Below, in pieces: positions 31,353 through 43,900 of a stretch of 64,000 nt of DNA. Under the pieces are notes generated by a model that worked only from the letters and a program-made list of their open reading frames with translations, was not told where the DNA came from and searched no databases. Source of the stretch: Mugil cephalus. Taxonomy: Eukaryota > Chordata > Actinopteri > Mugiliformes > Mugilidae. The position numbers and the translations under genes are program-made. The number at the start of each line of letters is the position of its first letter. The stretch's first letter is position 1. The stretch lies in contig NC_061771.1 in the NCBI RefSeq assembly GCF_022458985.1, forward strand, positions 11,162,501-11,226,500, in the 5' to 3' direction.

Positions 31353-32039
31353 TTATAGGATACAGGATACAGCCAGACATTCTAGATAGCAACCACTGGT
31401 AGTAAAGGAAGTCATATTTCATTGGATATGACTCTCAGTTCACCCCAATATAGTTTGTGAAATACTTTCAGTATTTATTTCAGTGTTTTTTCACGATGTT
31501 TAGTTATCTCACAGGTTCCAGTAAGGTCGTAATAACTAACCCTAATTTGCATAACACTGTTTCAGTAGAGTGAGTGTTTCTTGTTTTGACCTGTATGTCG
31601 GGATACAGATTTATTTCAAGCTCTAGTAAGATATGCTCTGTCTGCACATTCTCAGGAGAAAATTAGCAGAGAGTAGTTTGAAGTTGGGGTGTGATTCTGT
31701 TTTAATTTTAATTCTGAAGTGATTCTGAATTAATTTTATTCCAAATGTTTCTTGGATACTGGATGGTAGCTTCCCCTAGCTAGCTTCTATTCATAGCACA
31801 GAGCATACATTCCAGATAAGATGTAGTAATGAGAACTGCTTAAAATACACTTAAATAACCGCTTTAAATTTATGAATGGCAGAGTTATCTAACATTGTAG
31901 CACATGGTTTAGGATGAACTGTGTAGAGTGTAAATGTGAAGTGGTACTACTGCTACAGTGGTGCAGTGTTAAATAGTTTTGTATAATTTATATCTATATA
32001 TTATAATCTATCTATCTACGTGTCTGTGTCTCTGTCTAA

Positions 32040-32200
32040 AAAGAAAAGTCAAAATCAGCTTTATTGTCAATTCTTCCATGTGTGCAGCACATATAGAGGA
32101 TTGAAATTGGGCTGCTCTAAGACTCACAGTGCAACAAGTTAAACACTAAACTAGAAATGTAAACATCTGAGATAAAAAATAAAAAATAAGGTCAATGAAT
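32040..32200. mobile_element. Retroelement fragment
   Basis: GTCAAAATCAGCTTTATTGT, then CAGCACATATAGAGGATTGA and CACAGTGCAACAA follow a motif order seen at one end of many fish LINE copies. It is short and without coding capacity. Confidence 0.45.
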
Positions 32201-32525
32201 ACAAAAATTACTGAAAGCTGGTTAATGTTAGTGGTTGTTTGTTGTGGCCGCCATGATGGGCCAAACTTCAAAATCAAACTTTATGTATATAGTGCTTTTC
32301 AGACATAAGAAATGCATCCCATTTTTGTGGTGTTTCTAATATGTGGAATAAAATCAAGCTCAGAGTCGAAAAGGACGAAACTGAGTGGCTTCATGGTATG
32401 AGCAGTGGGAGAAAGATGGCTACCAGTATGCAAGCACCAAAAGCCACACCATCAAACACACCTTTGCATGAGATGCGGGACCAAGTTTTCTGTTCCATCT
32501 TAGTGGAAGAGCTCTTTGATGTGAG

Positions 32526-32762
32526 CTAAGTAAGTAAGTCTTGGTGATTTCTGCTTCTACGGATGTGTTCGAGGTCTTTCAGTACTGCCTTGCAGACCTT
32601 TTTGTTGTACTTGAAGTCCATGCAGAAGTCTTCGTAGGCAGCAAGTCCCTCCATCGTCTGGTTGACCAGGCGCTCGATCTGGGCGGTCCAATCCCCTCGC
32701 CCTAGGTGTTGGAGAACGTTACACTTGGACAACATTTTCGTCGTCAGCAGAGTGATAAACAT
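32526..32762 (-). CDS. Unrecognised 78-codon frame with protein-like composition
   Basis: The frame reads TAQIERLVNQTMEGLAAYED then FCMDFKYNKKVCKAVLKDL and ends HQDLLT-stop. The amphipathic, charged composition looks more like real protein than random sequence. I do not recognise it, and no exon partners were found. A decayed LINE-like frame follows on the right (32765-33022), so it may belong to a retroelement. Kept as low confidence. Confidence 0.2.
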   Translation of the reverse strand: MFITLLTTKMLSKCNVLQHLGRGDWTAQIERLVNQTMEGLAAYEDFCMDFKYNKKVCKAVLKDLEHIRRSRNHQDLLT

Positions 32763-34129
32763 TCTTAGTTGTTTTTTATCTTAAGACTCAGATACAGACT
32801 AGAGTTGTAGAGGCCAGACTCTGGACTGGACTGTGGGCCTGTTAGCTGCTCCAGCAGGATGGTTTCAGATCCAGGAGCTTTGTCGTCCTGGAGCCAGAGG
32901 AGACTACCTTGGAGGGTGACGGCGTTACAAAGGGGTGGGGATGATGTGCTCCTGTTGTGTCCATGTTGTGGCCTGTTCTTTCCGTGATGTTGAGTAGGAC
33001 TCAAACCCAGGATGAGGACCATGCCGGAACAAACACGGGACTCAGAAGTTCAGGCTGCAAAAAGCAAGGGGCACAAAATGCCAAGACAGGAGGTTCATAT
33101 CTGGAAAGCAGGACACAAACAGTTCAAATGATAAACCTGAGCAGAGTTCAGGCTGGCTGAAGCTGCCTGGCAAACACCACAACATGGGCTGCTCCACAGA
33201 CGTAAACTGAAGACTGGTCCCGAATGAGTGGACACAGGTTAGTCCAGCAGGCAGATGGGCTAGAAGACTGCAGTCAACAGAGGATGGCCCAAAAGAGAGC
33301 TGGATCAGCTGAATGTTGCTTTCACTCCACGTCGAAGATACGCAGGCTCTGCTGTAAAGATGGGCATTTTGATTTGGTTTGTTGGCTGGAGAAGAAACTT
33401 CCAAATTCCATACTTAATTGTGGGCTATGATTTGGACTAATTTCAGGTTAAAATGTAAAAATATGCGTGACTTAAAAAGGAGGAGTGAGACAAGATAAGT
33501 GTAATGTAAAAGAGAGGTCATACGCGTCGTGCCAGAAATAATACAAACAGGATGTTGGTGTCAACGGCAAAGGAAACCACATTTCTGCTCTCCGTAACCA
33601 CCTTCGTCTCACGCTCCTTCCTCCTCTTTTCGCTCTGTTGCTCCTTCTGTCTTCAAATAACAGCGTTTTTGTTGTACTGCTTCAAAGACAACACATCAGG
33701 TCTAAGACAAGTTGGCTGCATCATTTTATTGAAATTCAAATAACAATATAGTTCATAATATGAATAGTTAATAATAATAACAATAATACAATCAAGACAT
33801 TTTAGTAAGGTTTTTCTTACATGTTGTTTAAAATTTTTCTCAGTTTGATCGCTGATTATCTTTTGTATTTATGTACAGGGATTTTAGGTTTCTACAGTAA
33901 CACACCTTGCTTCACAGAAAGACTGGAAGAAGAGGGAACTGCTGGCCAAACTAAAACGTGAAAAACACACAGTACCTGAAAAGCTGTGGTGAAACCACGT
34001 ATATATGAGAATAAGTGTTTTCTATGTTGCTCCTTTTGGATGTTATGTTAAAACACTGGCTTGTACTGTGGCATTTTAGTGAAAGAACATGAGCCAACTC
34101 CTGCTGCTGGAGTTAACAATTCAACCAAA

Positions 34130-34280
34130 AAAAGTTATCTGTAAAAAAATAGATTATGAACAAATTATAGAGATTAAAGACGACTGTTACCCTCCACAGA
34201 GTGGTCGACCAATAAAGACCACTCCAAGAGCAAGTTGCGAAATGAGAGTGGCTAAAAAAATTTTGGGATCTCCTTGAAAA
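34130..34280 (+). mobile_element. Tc1-like transposase scrap
   Basis: The reading PQSGRPIKTTPRASCEMRVA matches the GRPRKTTPR segment between the HTH and catalytic regions of Tc1 transposases. It is very short, just downstream of the cd5 stop. Confidence 0.5.
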
Positions 34281-34780
34281 TTTATATCATGGCTGAAATA
34301 AATTTTTTTGGGAACATTCTTGTGAGAAGAACATCAAGTCCTTGCCTCCATTCATTATCAATGTATATAACATGACATGTTCCATAAAGATAGTATTTAC
34401 AAAAAAAATGTGATGGATCTCAGGGCTTAGCCCAAGGATGGCTGCTGCAGTTTCATTATCATGAACAATTTGAATATGCGGTGAATGTCACATTGTACAG
34501 CTAAGTGAATAGGGTTAGAGAACATTGAACAACCACAGTAGAGCAGCAAGGACAAACACACTGTTCTGTAAAAGGAACATTTCAAAAGAATTGTTAGAGA
34601 AGCACAAATGACTGATTTGGAGCAGCGTCCATTTCGAGGTCCTGACACTAATTCTGGAAACGTTTCATTGCTGTTATTGCTGCACACGGTGGTCTACGAC
34701 ATCATTGAGAAACAGTCGCACGCAGAGAAGCACATGTGGAGGCCACGTGACATGAATGACGATGAAGGGGAAGAGGCATG

Positions 34781-37700
34781 TCAGAAGCTGAAGCCGCTGT
34801 TCCTGTTTGACGAAGGCTCTCTGCTGTTACTGACTACCAGGCGCTCCAGAGCTGATTTGACAACACAGAAGAGAAAACACATTTAGCATATATATGTGTC
34901 TGTGTGTGTGTGTGTATATATATATATGTATGGAGTTCATGAAACAAAATTTTGTGTGTATTACCAGGGTAAGACAGTCTGTTCTCTCCATCATTGTTTA
35001 CAACAGCAGTTTTCCCCCGCTGGTAAGACACTAACAGAGACATAAACAGATAACACACATCATTTTTTGTGTGAGTCCCCTTCCCTGCAACAAATCCCAT
35101 GTGCAAACCCACACTTAACAATTTTCAAATCGATCTATGAGTACGGTTCTGCCGTGGATGATGACATTTTGTTATGGATTATTTCTGCAGAGTGCAGCAG
35201 ATGAATGTGGGTCTGGACAGTGGAAAAGTGTGGAGTACACAGTAAAATCAGCACCACCAAATTAACACCGTAAGAGTTGATCTTGACACTTTTTCGAGTG
35301 TTTGTACCTTTACATTTGACTCTTCTTGTAGTTAAATTTAACACTGCCTAACACCAACCAGTGGTAGTTTTGTAACACTTTTATGTAGTAGGACTGTTTT
35401 TGAACTACACAACATTTGAACTACGCAACAATTATAAGATGTCAATACAATTCTTATATAATCCTACAAAAAAATACTTGGAAAATACACTTTACTAAAA
35501 TAAAAAGGTAGTCATGTTTGGCAGTGCAAAAACATTTATTTTCAAACTTGCACCACAAATATTAGAACATGCAACAGTAAGGCACAGTGTAGCGTTAGCA
35601 CCACTGTAGCACGCTAGCTAGCAACTCCGAACAATTAGCATCATCTTATCACGTTTTATATCTATGGTTGCAAAGTGCATGACTCGTCTCACTCAGACAA
35701 AACGACAAACCAAACGTACCGTTTAACGCCATTGCTCACTTTCCATGTCACAGTGAGGCCAGGCATGCATGCTAACCTCTAGCTCATTAAGCAGGTGTTT
35801 GGGTGGTTAGTAACAGCACGACGAGTAAAGTTTCCGTGGCTCACCGCTGCAAAATGACTTTGGGTGCCCGAAGAGTAATGGGGAGGAGGGGGGATTCTTA
35901 AATGGGGGAGTTTAGAGTAAGAAGTTAAATTTAAATATTTACACCTAGAGGTTTGATTTAGTGACACTTCCTTTTTACAGTCGGTTTTGACTACAGCTAT
36001 TTATGGACTGAGAGTTAATTATAATGGGTTAACTCTACCCAGAGTATAATTAACTCTACTAGTGTATGTCTAGTTTAACACCAAGAATTCATCTCATCTT
36101 CCTTTCCGCTTAATCCTCACTAGGGTCCTGGTGGTTACTGGAGTCTATCCCAGCTGGCACCGGGCGAGAGGCGGGGTACACCCTGGACAGGTCGCCAGCC
36201 TATCTCAGGGTCAACACTGACACATTCGCACTCACACACACACACACACCAACAACTCAACTCTTCTCAATTTGCTGTGTACGATCACAACATTTATAGA
36301 AAGAAAGTACATGCGTGACTCACCACTGTGGCTCTGGGTAGGCCCGATCCAGCGATTCTGCCTCTTATCTGATACTGAACATTAACAACACATGCATGTC
36401 AGCAATACAGCCAGCTATTTCACAGTAGAAAGTTGTTGTGTTCATAGGTGACAAAATGACACATTTTTTTACTTGCTACAATACAAGTCATAGTGTTTCT
36501 GTGGACATGAGTTAAGATGGCACATAATATTAAAATAATTCAAAAGACTAGACTGGCCCTCATCAACTATCAAAAACTTGTCTTTTTTAATTTATTTATT
36601 AATTATTAATTATTTACAGACATTTTCAGACAGATTTAATGCTCATATGAAGAGAAGAGAAACAAAGACAAGGCAAACTTGATCTCGATATTTCATTTTT
36701 GCAATTGGAGTAGAGTAGAAAACTCACAGCTGTAACTTAAATTTAGAATTATTGTTGTTTATGAGGCGCTAAATTTTACCTCACAATCTAAGATAGCGCC
36801 GACTTGATTTGCTGCAAAATTTAGACAAAGGTCTGTTATTCCTAATGAAATCTGCTGCTGGCTCTGCAGTGGTTACAATGAGATAAATATAGTTTATATC
36901 TAGGGTATATCTGACACTTAACCTGGTGTCAGAGTCTAAATCGATAATTTGGTACGAGGCTAATGGGACTTTTTTTTTTTAAGTCGCATTTTTGAACCTA
37001 GTTGTTCTTGTTAATAAATATCACCTTGCATTAAGTAAGTAACCTCCTCCATCTTCTTTAATTTAGAGAAATGACATTTCCTCTACAACCAGTCACACAG
37101 TGAGAGGCTCCAGAAGAAAACCAGTAGACTGTTTTTCAGCTGCAGCATTAAGGTAATGCTGTGAATGTGGACCAGCATCATCCTGTGGTTAAGTGACTAA
37201 CCAGAACTTAGCATTGACAGCTAGCTTAGTCTGTTAGTTAACTAGCATTGCAGTAAGTACTGTCCAAATTAGCTATGTTGAACTACATCCACAGCTAACT
37301 GGTCAGCTGGTGGTGATTTCTCAGCTGTGAATGGTACTCAAACTAAACGTGGTTAGGAGTGGAACTGGAAATGGCCTTGTATGTATACGTGACACACGTC
37401 GGTGTGTGGTCCATGGGGTCAAAACTGCTAACTCTTAGTTAACTAGCTGAGTCAAAGAAAGAGCAAATTAAATAATGTGACGCTAGTGGAGGTCCTTTTA
37501 TTCGTATGTCTGTTCTCCATGGTTAAGGTTAGAATAGCAGCTTTACATTTAATTGTCAGCCTTTCTTTGTTTTATCCTCTTCTTCTTCTTTTTTAAATTT
37601 TATTTATTTATTTATTTTTTGTTTGTTTTACTCACAGGGCTAAAACTTATTTTGAATCATGTGCCAGTGTCATACTGGCTCTTTCGCTCTCTCTCATCCT

Positions 37701-37858
37701 CTGTGTGTGTGCATGTACTCACGTTTCCTCTGCAGAGCTTGTACGGTGGGTCTGGTGAACCGGATCAGTAAAAGGAGAATCAGCACACAGGCGAGCAAAG
37801 CTGTCACAACTTTGTAGGTGTGCAGCTGCCCCTTAAGATCTGGGGGCTTCTCAACTGT

Positions 37859-37920
<62 letters not shown>

Positions 37921-40900
37921 TAGTTTCTAAAACCGTCACTGAACCCGTCACCCATTTACAATTAGAAATTTGCTAATTATAGCCATACTTATTTAGACAG
38001 TGCTCCAACATGACCCAGATTTTTTTTTTTTTTTTTTGCAGCATTAGTGTATCTTTAAATAACACCTCACCTACTATTATACAGAGCATCACAGACTGCT
38101 GATTCTAAAATGTCAAACCACAACAGGACATGAAATTGACTCACACACACATCCACAGAAGAGCAGTAACGCACACAGATGGTAGACTTACCTGTGGATT
38201 TGACTGTCAGTACATTGCACCGATAGCTGCGTTGTCCCATGTCTATGTCATATCCCTCCATTTCTTCGCCTTTGCCAAACTCCAGTGGGTCATTACAGCC
38301 TTTCTTTTTTTGATAAAAATACTTTTCAAAATTTTTCTGCCTAGCCTTTATCTCCCGACTGTAACAAACAGCTAAGGGGGGGGTGTAATTGTAGGGAAAA
38401 TTCATGACTATGTGCACATTCCCTTCACACTGTTTTGTCCAGATGACTATGAAGAGTCCCAGGAGAGGTGGAAATATTGTGGGTGTGGGGGGACGTTTGG
38501 TCAATTTAGTGGTCCTTGCAGTGGTACTCAGGGTGGTACTGGGCCCCGCAGTCGCAGTGGAGTTACTCCCTGGTGTTGTCGTTGCTGCTTCTAGGGGACA
38601 GACATCAGTTATTATGGAAAACAGATGGATGATCACGCTGGTCAAAAATAACCTGCAAATCTGTGAAGAGTGTTAGTCTTGTTCATCAACTGATGAGTCT
38701 GCAACATACAATGAAAATGAAAACAAAACACATCTTGACGTCTCATTAGAGCCTTTTTGTCTTTCACAGCAGAAGACGGTTCTCTGAGTAATTTAAATCC
38801 AGTTGTGCCCCCGGAGGTACTGACATTGGGATGACAGCGGACAGCGGTTCAAAATAAAACTGATTGATAAATCCTCTGAAAATGTATCAAAACCAACGTA
38901 GCCGTTCCTGCAATGTGTGGAACAGAAAGTGCAGATACAGTACGTGCGTTTAAACGTCCTCAATGTACTCAAGTAAAATAAGTATAGTAACATAATTTTA
39001 TGATTTGATGCAAAGATAAATAGATTTAATATTTTAGACAACTTGAAACTAATTTATTTGATTTATTCAGTCCACTCATTTTAGAAGTAATATCCGTCGA
39101 CCCTACTAAAGCTAGCTATATGGCTTGAAACCGCTAATGTGTTTATTAGATCCGTGTGAGTGAAAGCTTGATTATTCTCATTTTTAACAACGTACTATGA
39201 GGAATGGTTTATAAAAGGTTTATATAAGACCTTTTATGAAATATATTTAGTTTTTTTAACCTAAATTCTGTGTTTAAACCTAAATTCTGCTTTAATAATT
39301 ATTATGTTGTTGTGTGCATAGTAAGGATGAAAGAAAATCGTTTTTACGTATTTTTACGTTTTACGTCGATCCCTTCTCAAAGATGTTCATTTCCTCATCT
39401 CAGTTCCCTAAAGAACGGATAAAGTTTTTAAAGTTGGTATGCCGCCTCGCATTTTTTATTTGGAAATACATTCTACGAAACTGTACTGGACATAGTGTGT
39501 ATAAATATATACTGAACGTATTTGTCAGGGCCTGCACAAGAATTAACAATATATTTCTTCACAAAGGCTTCACGATCATACTTTGTTATAATTATTACAG
39601 GAGGGTACGAGAAGTAAAAAAAAAAAAAGAAGAAGGTAGACTACCTAAGTGTGAGCGGCAGTAGTCCAGAGGCGCATTTCTCAAAAGTGAACACTACTTA
39701 CTGGCAGAGGACATTACACGCAGCTGACAAATGCAGCATCGTGTTTCACATTATGACTGTAACATTTTCAGGTCGTACAGTACTGACAAGCTCAGGTCTA
39801 GGTAACAATTTAGTTTATAAATAGTGAATTTTAATAAGTGAAACAACTCTGATTTGGCAGAGGAAATCACGACGGCTATCTGTGTCGGGAGTGTGACCAG
39901 TCAATGATGGAGGGAAGCATAACACTCAGTTTACCATGAAAGAAAATGTAAGCGTCATTACAGAAAACATCTACATATCTGACAATGGAATGATAATCAT
40001 TGCTCTCATCTACTGGTGAGAACAACACAATACGCATTGGATATATACAGTTGTACTGTTCCCGTCAAACAGGGTTAGAAATGTACAAACAGCAAAACCG
40101 GCAGTCAGTGTAGGGCAGTGAGTGTCATGCTTTATGACAGATAATCACGGTTTAACCCGTACAATGTGTCTTAATAACTCAGCCATTGTTTTGTTTATCT
40201 TGCAGATGTGTTTAATTGTGTCCATTCCCCTCTTTCACTTCACTCAGTATAACACAGAACCCGATCTTACGTGCGCTGTGGTGTGGAGCCACAGAGATAA
40301 TCCGTGTTTTAAGTAGAAGCTGTTTTCTTACAAAACGGTGAAACGGCGGTTCCCCGGTGAAAGCACAAGTTTTTCTCTGAGAGCTTTTCAAATGTCACTT
40401 TTTCATTTTCTGAACACCACAAACCCATTCCTATTCAGCGCCGCTCTGTGGGGGTGGTGGCAAGTTTCAGCGGAGCAGATTTCAAAGCCTCCGCACACAT
40501 ACCTGAAACTATCCCCACGACTCGACACCACTGTGGGGAAGAGTGTGTTTGTTTTTGAATCTCTTTTTTTTCTTTTTTTGTTGTTGTTTTTCTTGTGGTC
40601 AGCAGTCAGTTTTGTGAAGTTCTCCCTATTTTTTTTTTGTTTGTTTTTAGTTGACGTTTTTTTAGCTCATTTTCGTAACTATATATTTGAGAACGTACAC
40701 ACACTGAACAAACACAACGATGAAAAAAAAGTATTTTGTATTTGAATTACATTCCTTTCAGTATGTCAAATAAAAAGTTCATACATCTGAAAAAGCTGTA
40801 GCTTTAAATGTGTTCAGTGTAGGAGAGATATCAACCCAACACAACTATTACTATTAAAGAAGAGACAAAAATAAAAAAATAAAAAATTTATAGTTGAGTT

Positions 40901-43900
40901 TTTTGTAGTCGTAGTTTAATATGTAATTGTGTAACATATCGCTTTTGTGTTAATAATCATGGTTTGGTGTAAAACAGATCTACCAAACACCAGTAATTCG
41001 TAACGCACGAGAACAACGCAAAAGTGACCCCAACACAACAAGACACAAACTGTTTTCGTCCTCAGATCAGTGTTACTTGTTATCACCCTGGCAGCTGTTA
41101 CAATGCTGAAAATGCTGATCTAAGCCTGCAGTGTTTTTTAAAAAATCCTCAGTGAATAAATAATCAGACTTTAGAGTTACGGGGTCAGTTCTTTATACCT
41201 GGAAAACAACTCACACTAAAAAAGCACAATTTGTGAGAGAGAAATGTTTCTAAAGAGATGTCATTTATGCACATGTAAGTGCTTGTCAGCGATCAATAAA
41301 CGGGTGAACAGAATGTTTTTAAAGCTGCACAATGATAAGATGGGAAATGTTTGTCAGCTCCAAACACTGAACAAGACGCGCTGTCTGACGGACTCTGTAG
41401 GAGGTGACACGCCTCAGAGAGATGCTCTACTCACAGTTTGAATTCTGCTTATGACAAATAATAAATAACACAATCTAGGAATATGAATGTTTTTTTTTCT
41501 TGCTGTGCAGCACCAGGCACTCATTTGACTATTTTTCACATATTTGTCGAGCTGGTCCAGGTGTGTTTTTCTAAGTAAAAGCTTATTTGACTTTTATTAA
41601 TACGAGAGTCATCAGGGTGAAATTTTAAACTGTGTTCTGTGACTTGCACACTTACTTTAAATACACTATAAGTGTATTTTCAGTGTCACATGTTCTAAAT
41701 TAATGCTGTTTTTTTTTTTATTATTCAGTTTTTTGCAAAGTTCAATCAGTGAATAAAAAATTAAACATAGATACTCAGTGTGCAGTCTGCCTGCTTTCCA
41801 GAATTTTGACCTAAGTTCTTAGTCGCTTCATTACATGAATCTTCGTAGTGACTCAGGAAGCACTGCCCGAGGCCTCCATTAGATCCTTCTTCTTTCACTG
41901 GCTGCTAAAACAGACCTAGTTTATTGGTTTTCCTATTTTCATTGAAAGATTGATTAAGCAACTCTAAATATAATTTTAAATAAGAACTGAGATTTAGGAG
42001 TTAATATCTTCAAACTAGACAAAAAATGTAATAAACATTTATTATTATTATTATTGTTATTAATAATAATAATATAACAACAAATGTCAATACATATATA
42101 TATATATATAAGCGGATTTTTTTAAAAAAAAATACTGATTATAAATTCAATTCCCATATGTACCTACAGTGAAATAGTCTAATCGCAGAGTGCATCTAGC
42201 GCTTAACAAGATTATATATATTTGAGGAGAAAACAAACTTAAAATAAAACCTTTATGTCTTTATATTATATTACGTTCACCAGAAGATATTACGTTTGAG
42301 CAGTGTAATGACCACTCTTGTTCTCCTCTTATTTTTTTTTTGACTCCAGCATCAGGGTCCTGGTGATATTTGGAAAGTTGTGTAACAAAAATGCGCAATA
42401 TCCCAAAAAGTAATACAGTATACGTCCATCCTTAACATGCTGATAGTGGTTAGTGGGAGTGTAAGCGCAGCTGGTTAACAGGTAAATATGCACTGTTGAC
42501 CATAAAGATGGAATAAAGTATTTTGTTCCCTCTTCTCCTGGAATGATTGTGACTATGTGATTTATTCTGGACGTGTACATCTTCTCACAACTTCATTGAT
42601 CAGTCTCTTCCAATCATATAACTGATGTGTATAAATACGACTAAATAGAGAAATGTATCAGAAATCTAAATGATTTCAACTTCATGGGCGACAGTGTAGA
42701 TCACAGGTGCCAAACATACGGGTCACGGGCCAAAAATGGGTCAGCAGAGGGTCTGACCTGGTCCGCAGCATGAATTTGCAAAGAGTGAAAATTACATAGA
42801 AGACTGTAACGCTTCAGTGAAAATTACTGCTAGCCCTAATTTGTCCACTGTCTTAGTCAGAGAAGTGGACGGAGAACGACACCCAGGACCGAACAATAGA
42901 CAGCAAAAGGCCACTTATTTACACACTTATTTTTAAGAATTCTTTTTTGAAGATTAGTTCATTAAATGTAAACAGTCTCCTAATTAAATTGTTCTACTTT
43001 GCACTACGAAACATGGGAAAAGTCTGAATTGTTATTTATGAGTTATTATGTTATTGTTTTACTGGTCCGACCCGTTTGAGATCAAATTAGACTGTATGTG
43101 GCCCCCGAACTAAAATGAGCTTGACACCACTGGTGTAGATAAAGAGTTGCGGGGTACTAATGAGAAAAGCAGCCTTTGGCCCGTAAGGTCATAGGTTCAC
43201 ACGTCCACGGCTGAGGTGACTCGAGTAAGCACCCAGGGCCCAAACCCGTCCCACTAGTCCCACTAGTGATAGTCCACTGCTCCAAGCTTACAAGCTTACT
43301 CTGCTGTGTCAATACGTGGATGAGTTAAACGCAGAGAAAGAATTTCCACGAGGCATCAGTAGTTATTATTATGCGGATGTACACAGACGGAGTGAAACAA
43401 CAAAACAAAAATGCTCGTGTCGTTTGAACTCCAAACGAGTGAAAATGCAAAACAGTCGTCCAAACATCAAGTGAAGCAAATAAAAATATCCAAAGACGGA
43501 AGATTTTCTAAACTCCCTCCAGAACTGCAGTGCATCGACTAAACTGCCTAAACAATGAGTCAGAGGACGAGTTCTTTCAGATCTGAATAATACTAATAAA
43601 AAAAACTTATTCCATGTCTTTGATCTTCCTCGTACGTTTGCCTGTATTTTATTTCGCATCACGTATTTCACATGATCCGTTTTTTCCGTTCTAGTAAATG
43701 TCTATCTTAAAACCAGCTGAAGTGCTGCTCGTGTTGACTGGCTGGCGGATTTTATTCCGTCCTCGATAAACCCATCACTTTTGAACGTCGTTCTTACTCT
43801 CTTTGCCCGTAAAGGCCCGTTTGACATGACTCTGTGTCTAAACATGATGGATAAATAAGGATGCCTTGCAAATGTGTTTTTTTTTTTGTGTGTGTGTGTG

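Larger units (their letters stand above)
28961..34780. other. Repeat-rich intergenic stretch between tmem132a and cd5
   Basis: No supported gene. Contents include CA repeats at 29567-29606 and 31269-31349, a retroelement piece at 32040-32200 and a Tc1 scrap near 34130-34280. A region at 32526-33022 has protein-like minus-strand frames (KAPGSETILLEQL resembles a decayed LINE RT motif). AATAAA on the minus strand at 33725-33730 is a possible distal poly(A) signal for cd5. No scavenger-receptor (CD6-like) exon was recognised here. Confidence 0.4.

Noticed and set aside
35230..36085. Possible DNA transposon with TTAACACCAA-type ends
   Set aside because: End similarity is weak and interrupted by cd5 intron sequence. 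Boundaries could not be fixed.
38793..39041. Cys-rich minus-strand frame considered as a missing SRCR exon of cd5
   Set aside because: It ends in a stop without a donor, has no phase 1 acceptor and lacks SRCR sequence landmarks.
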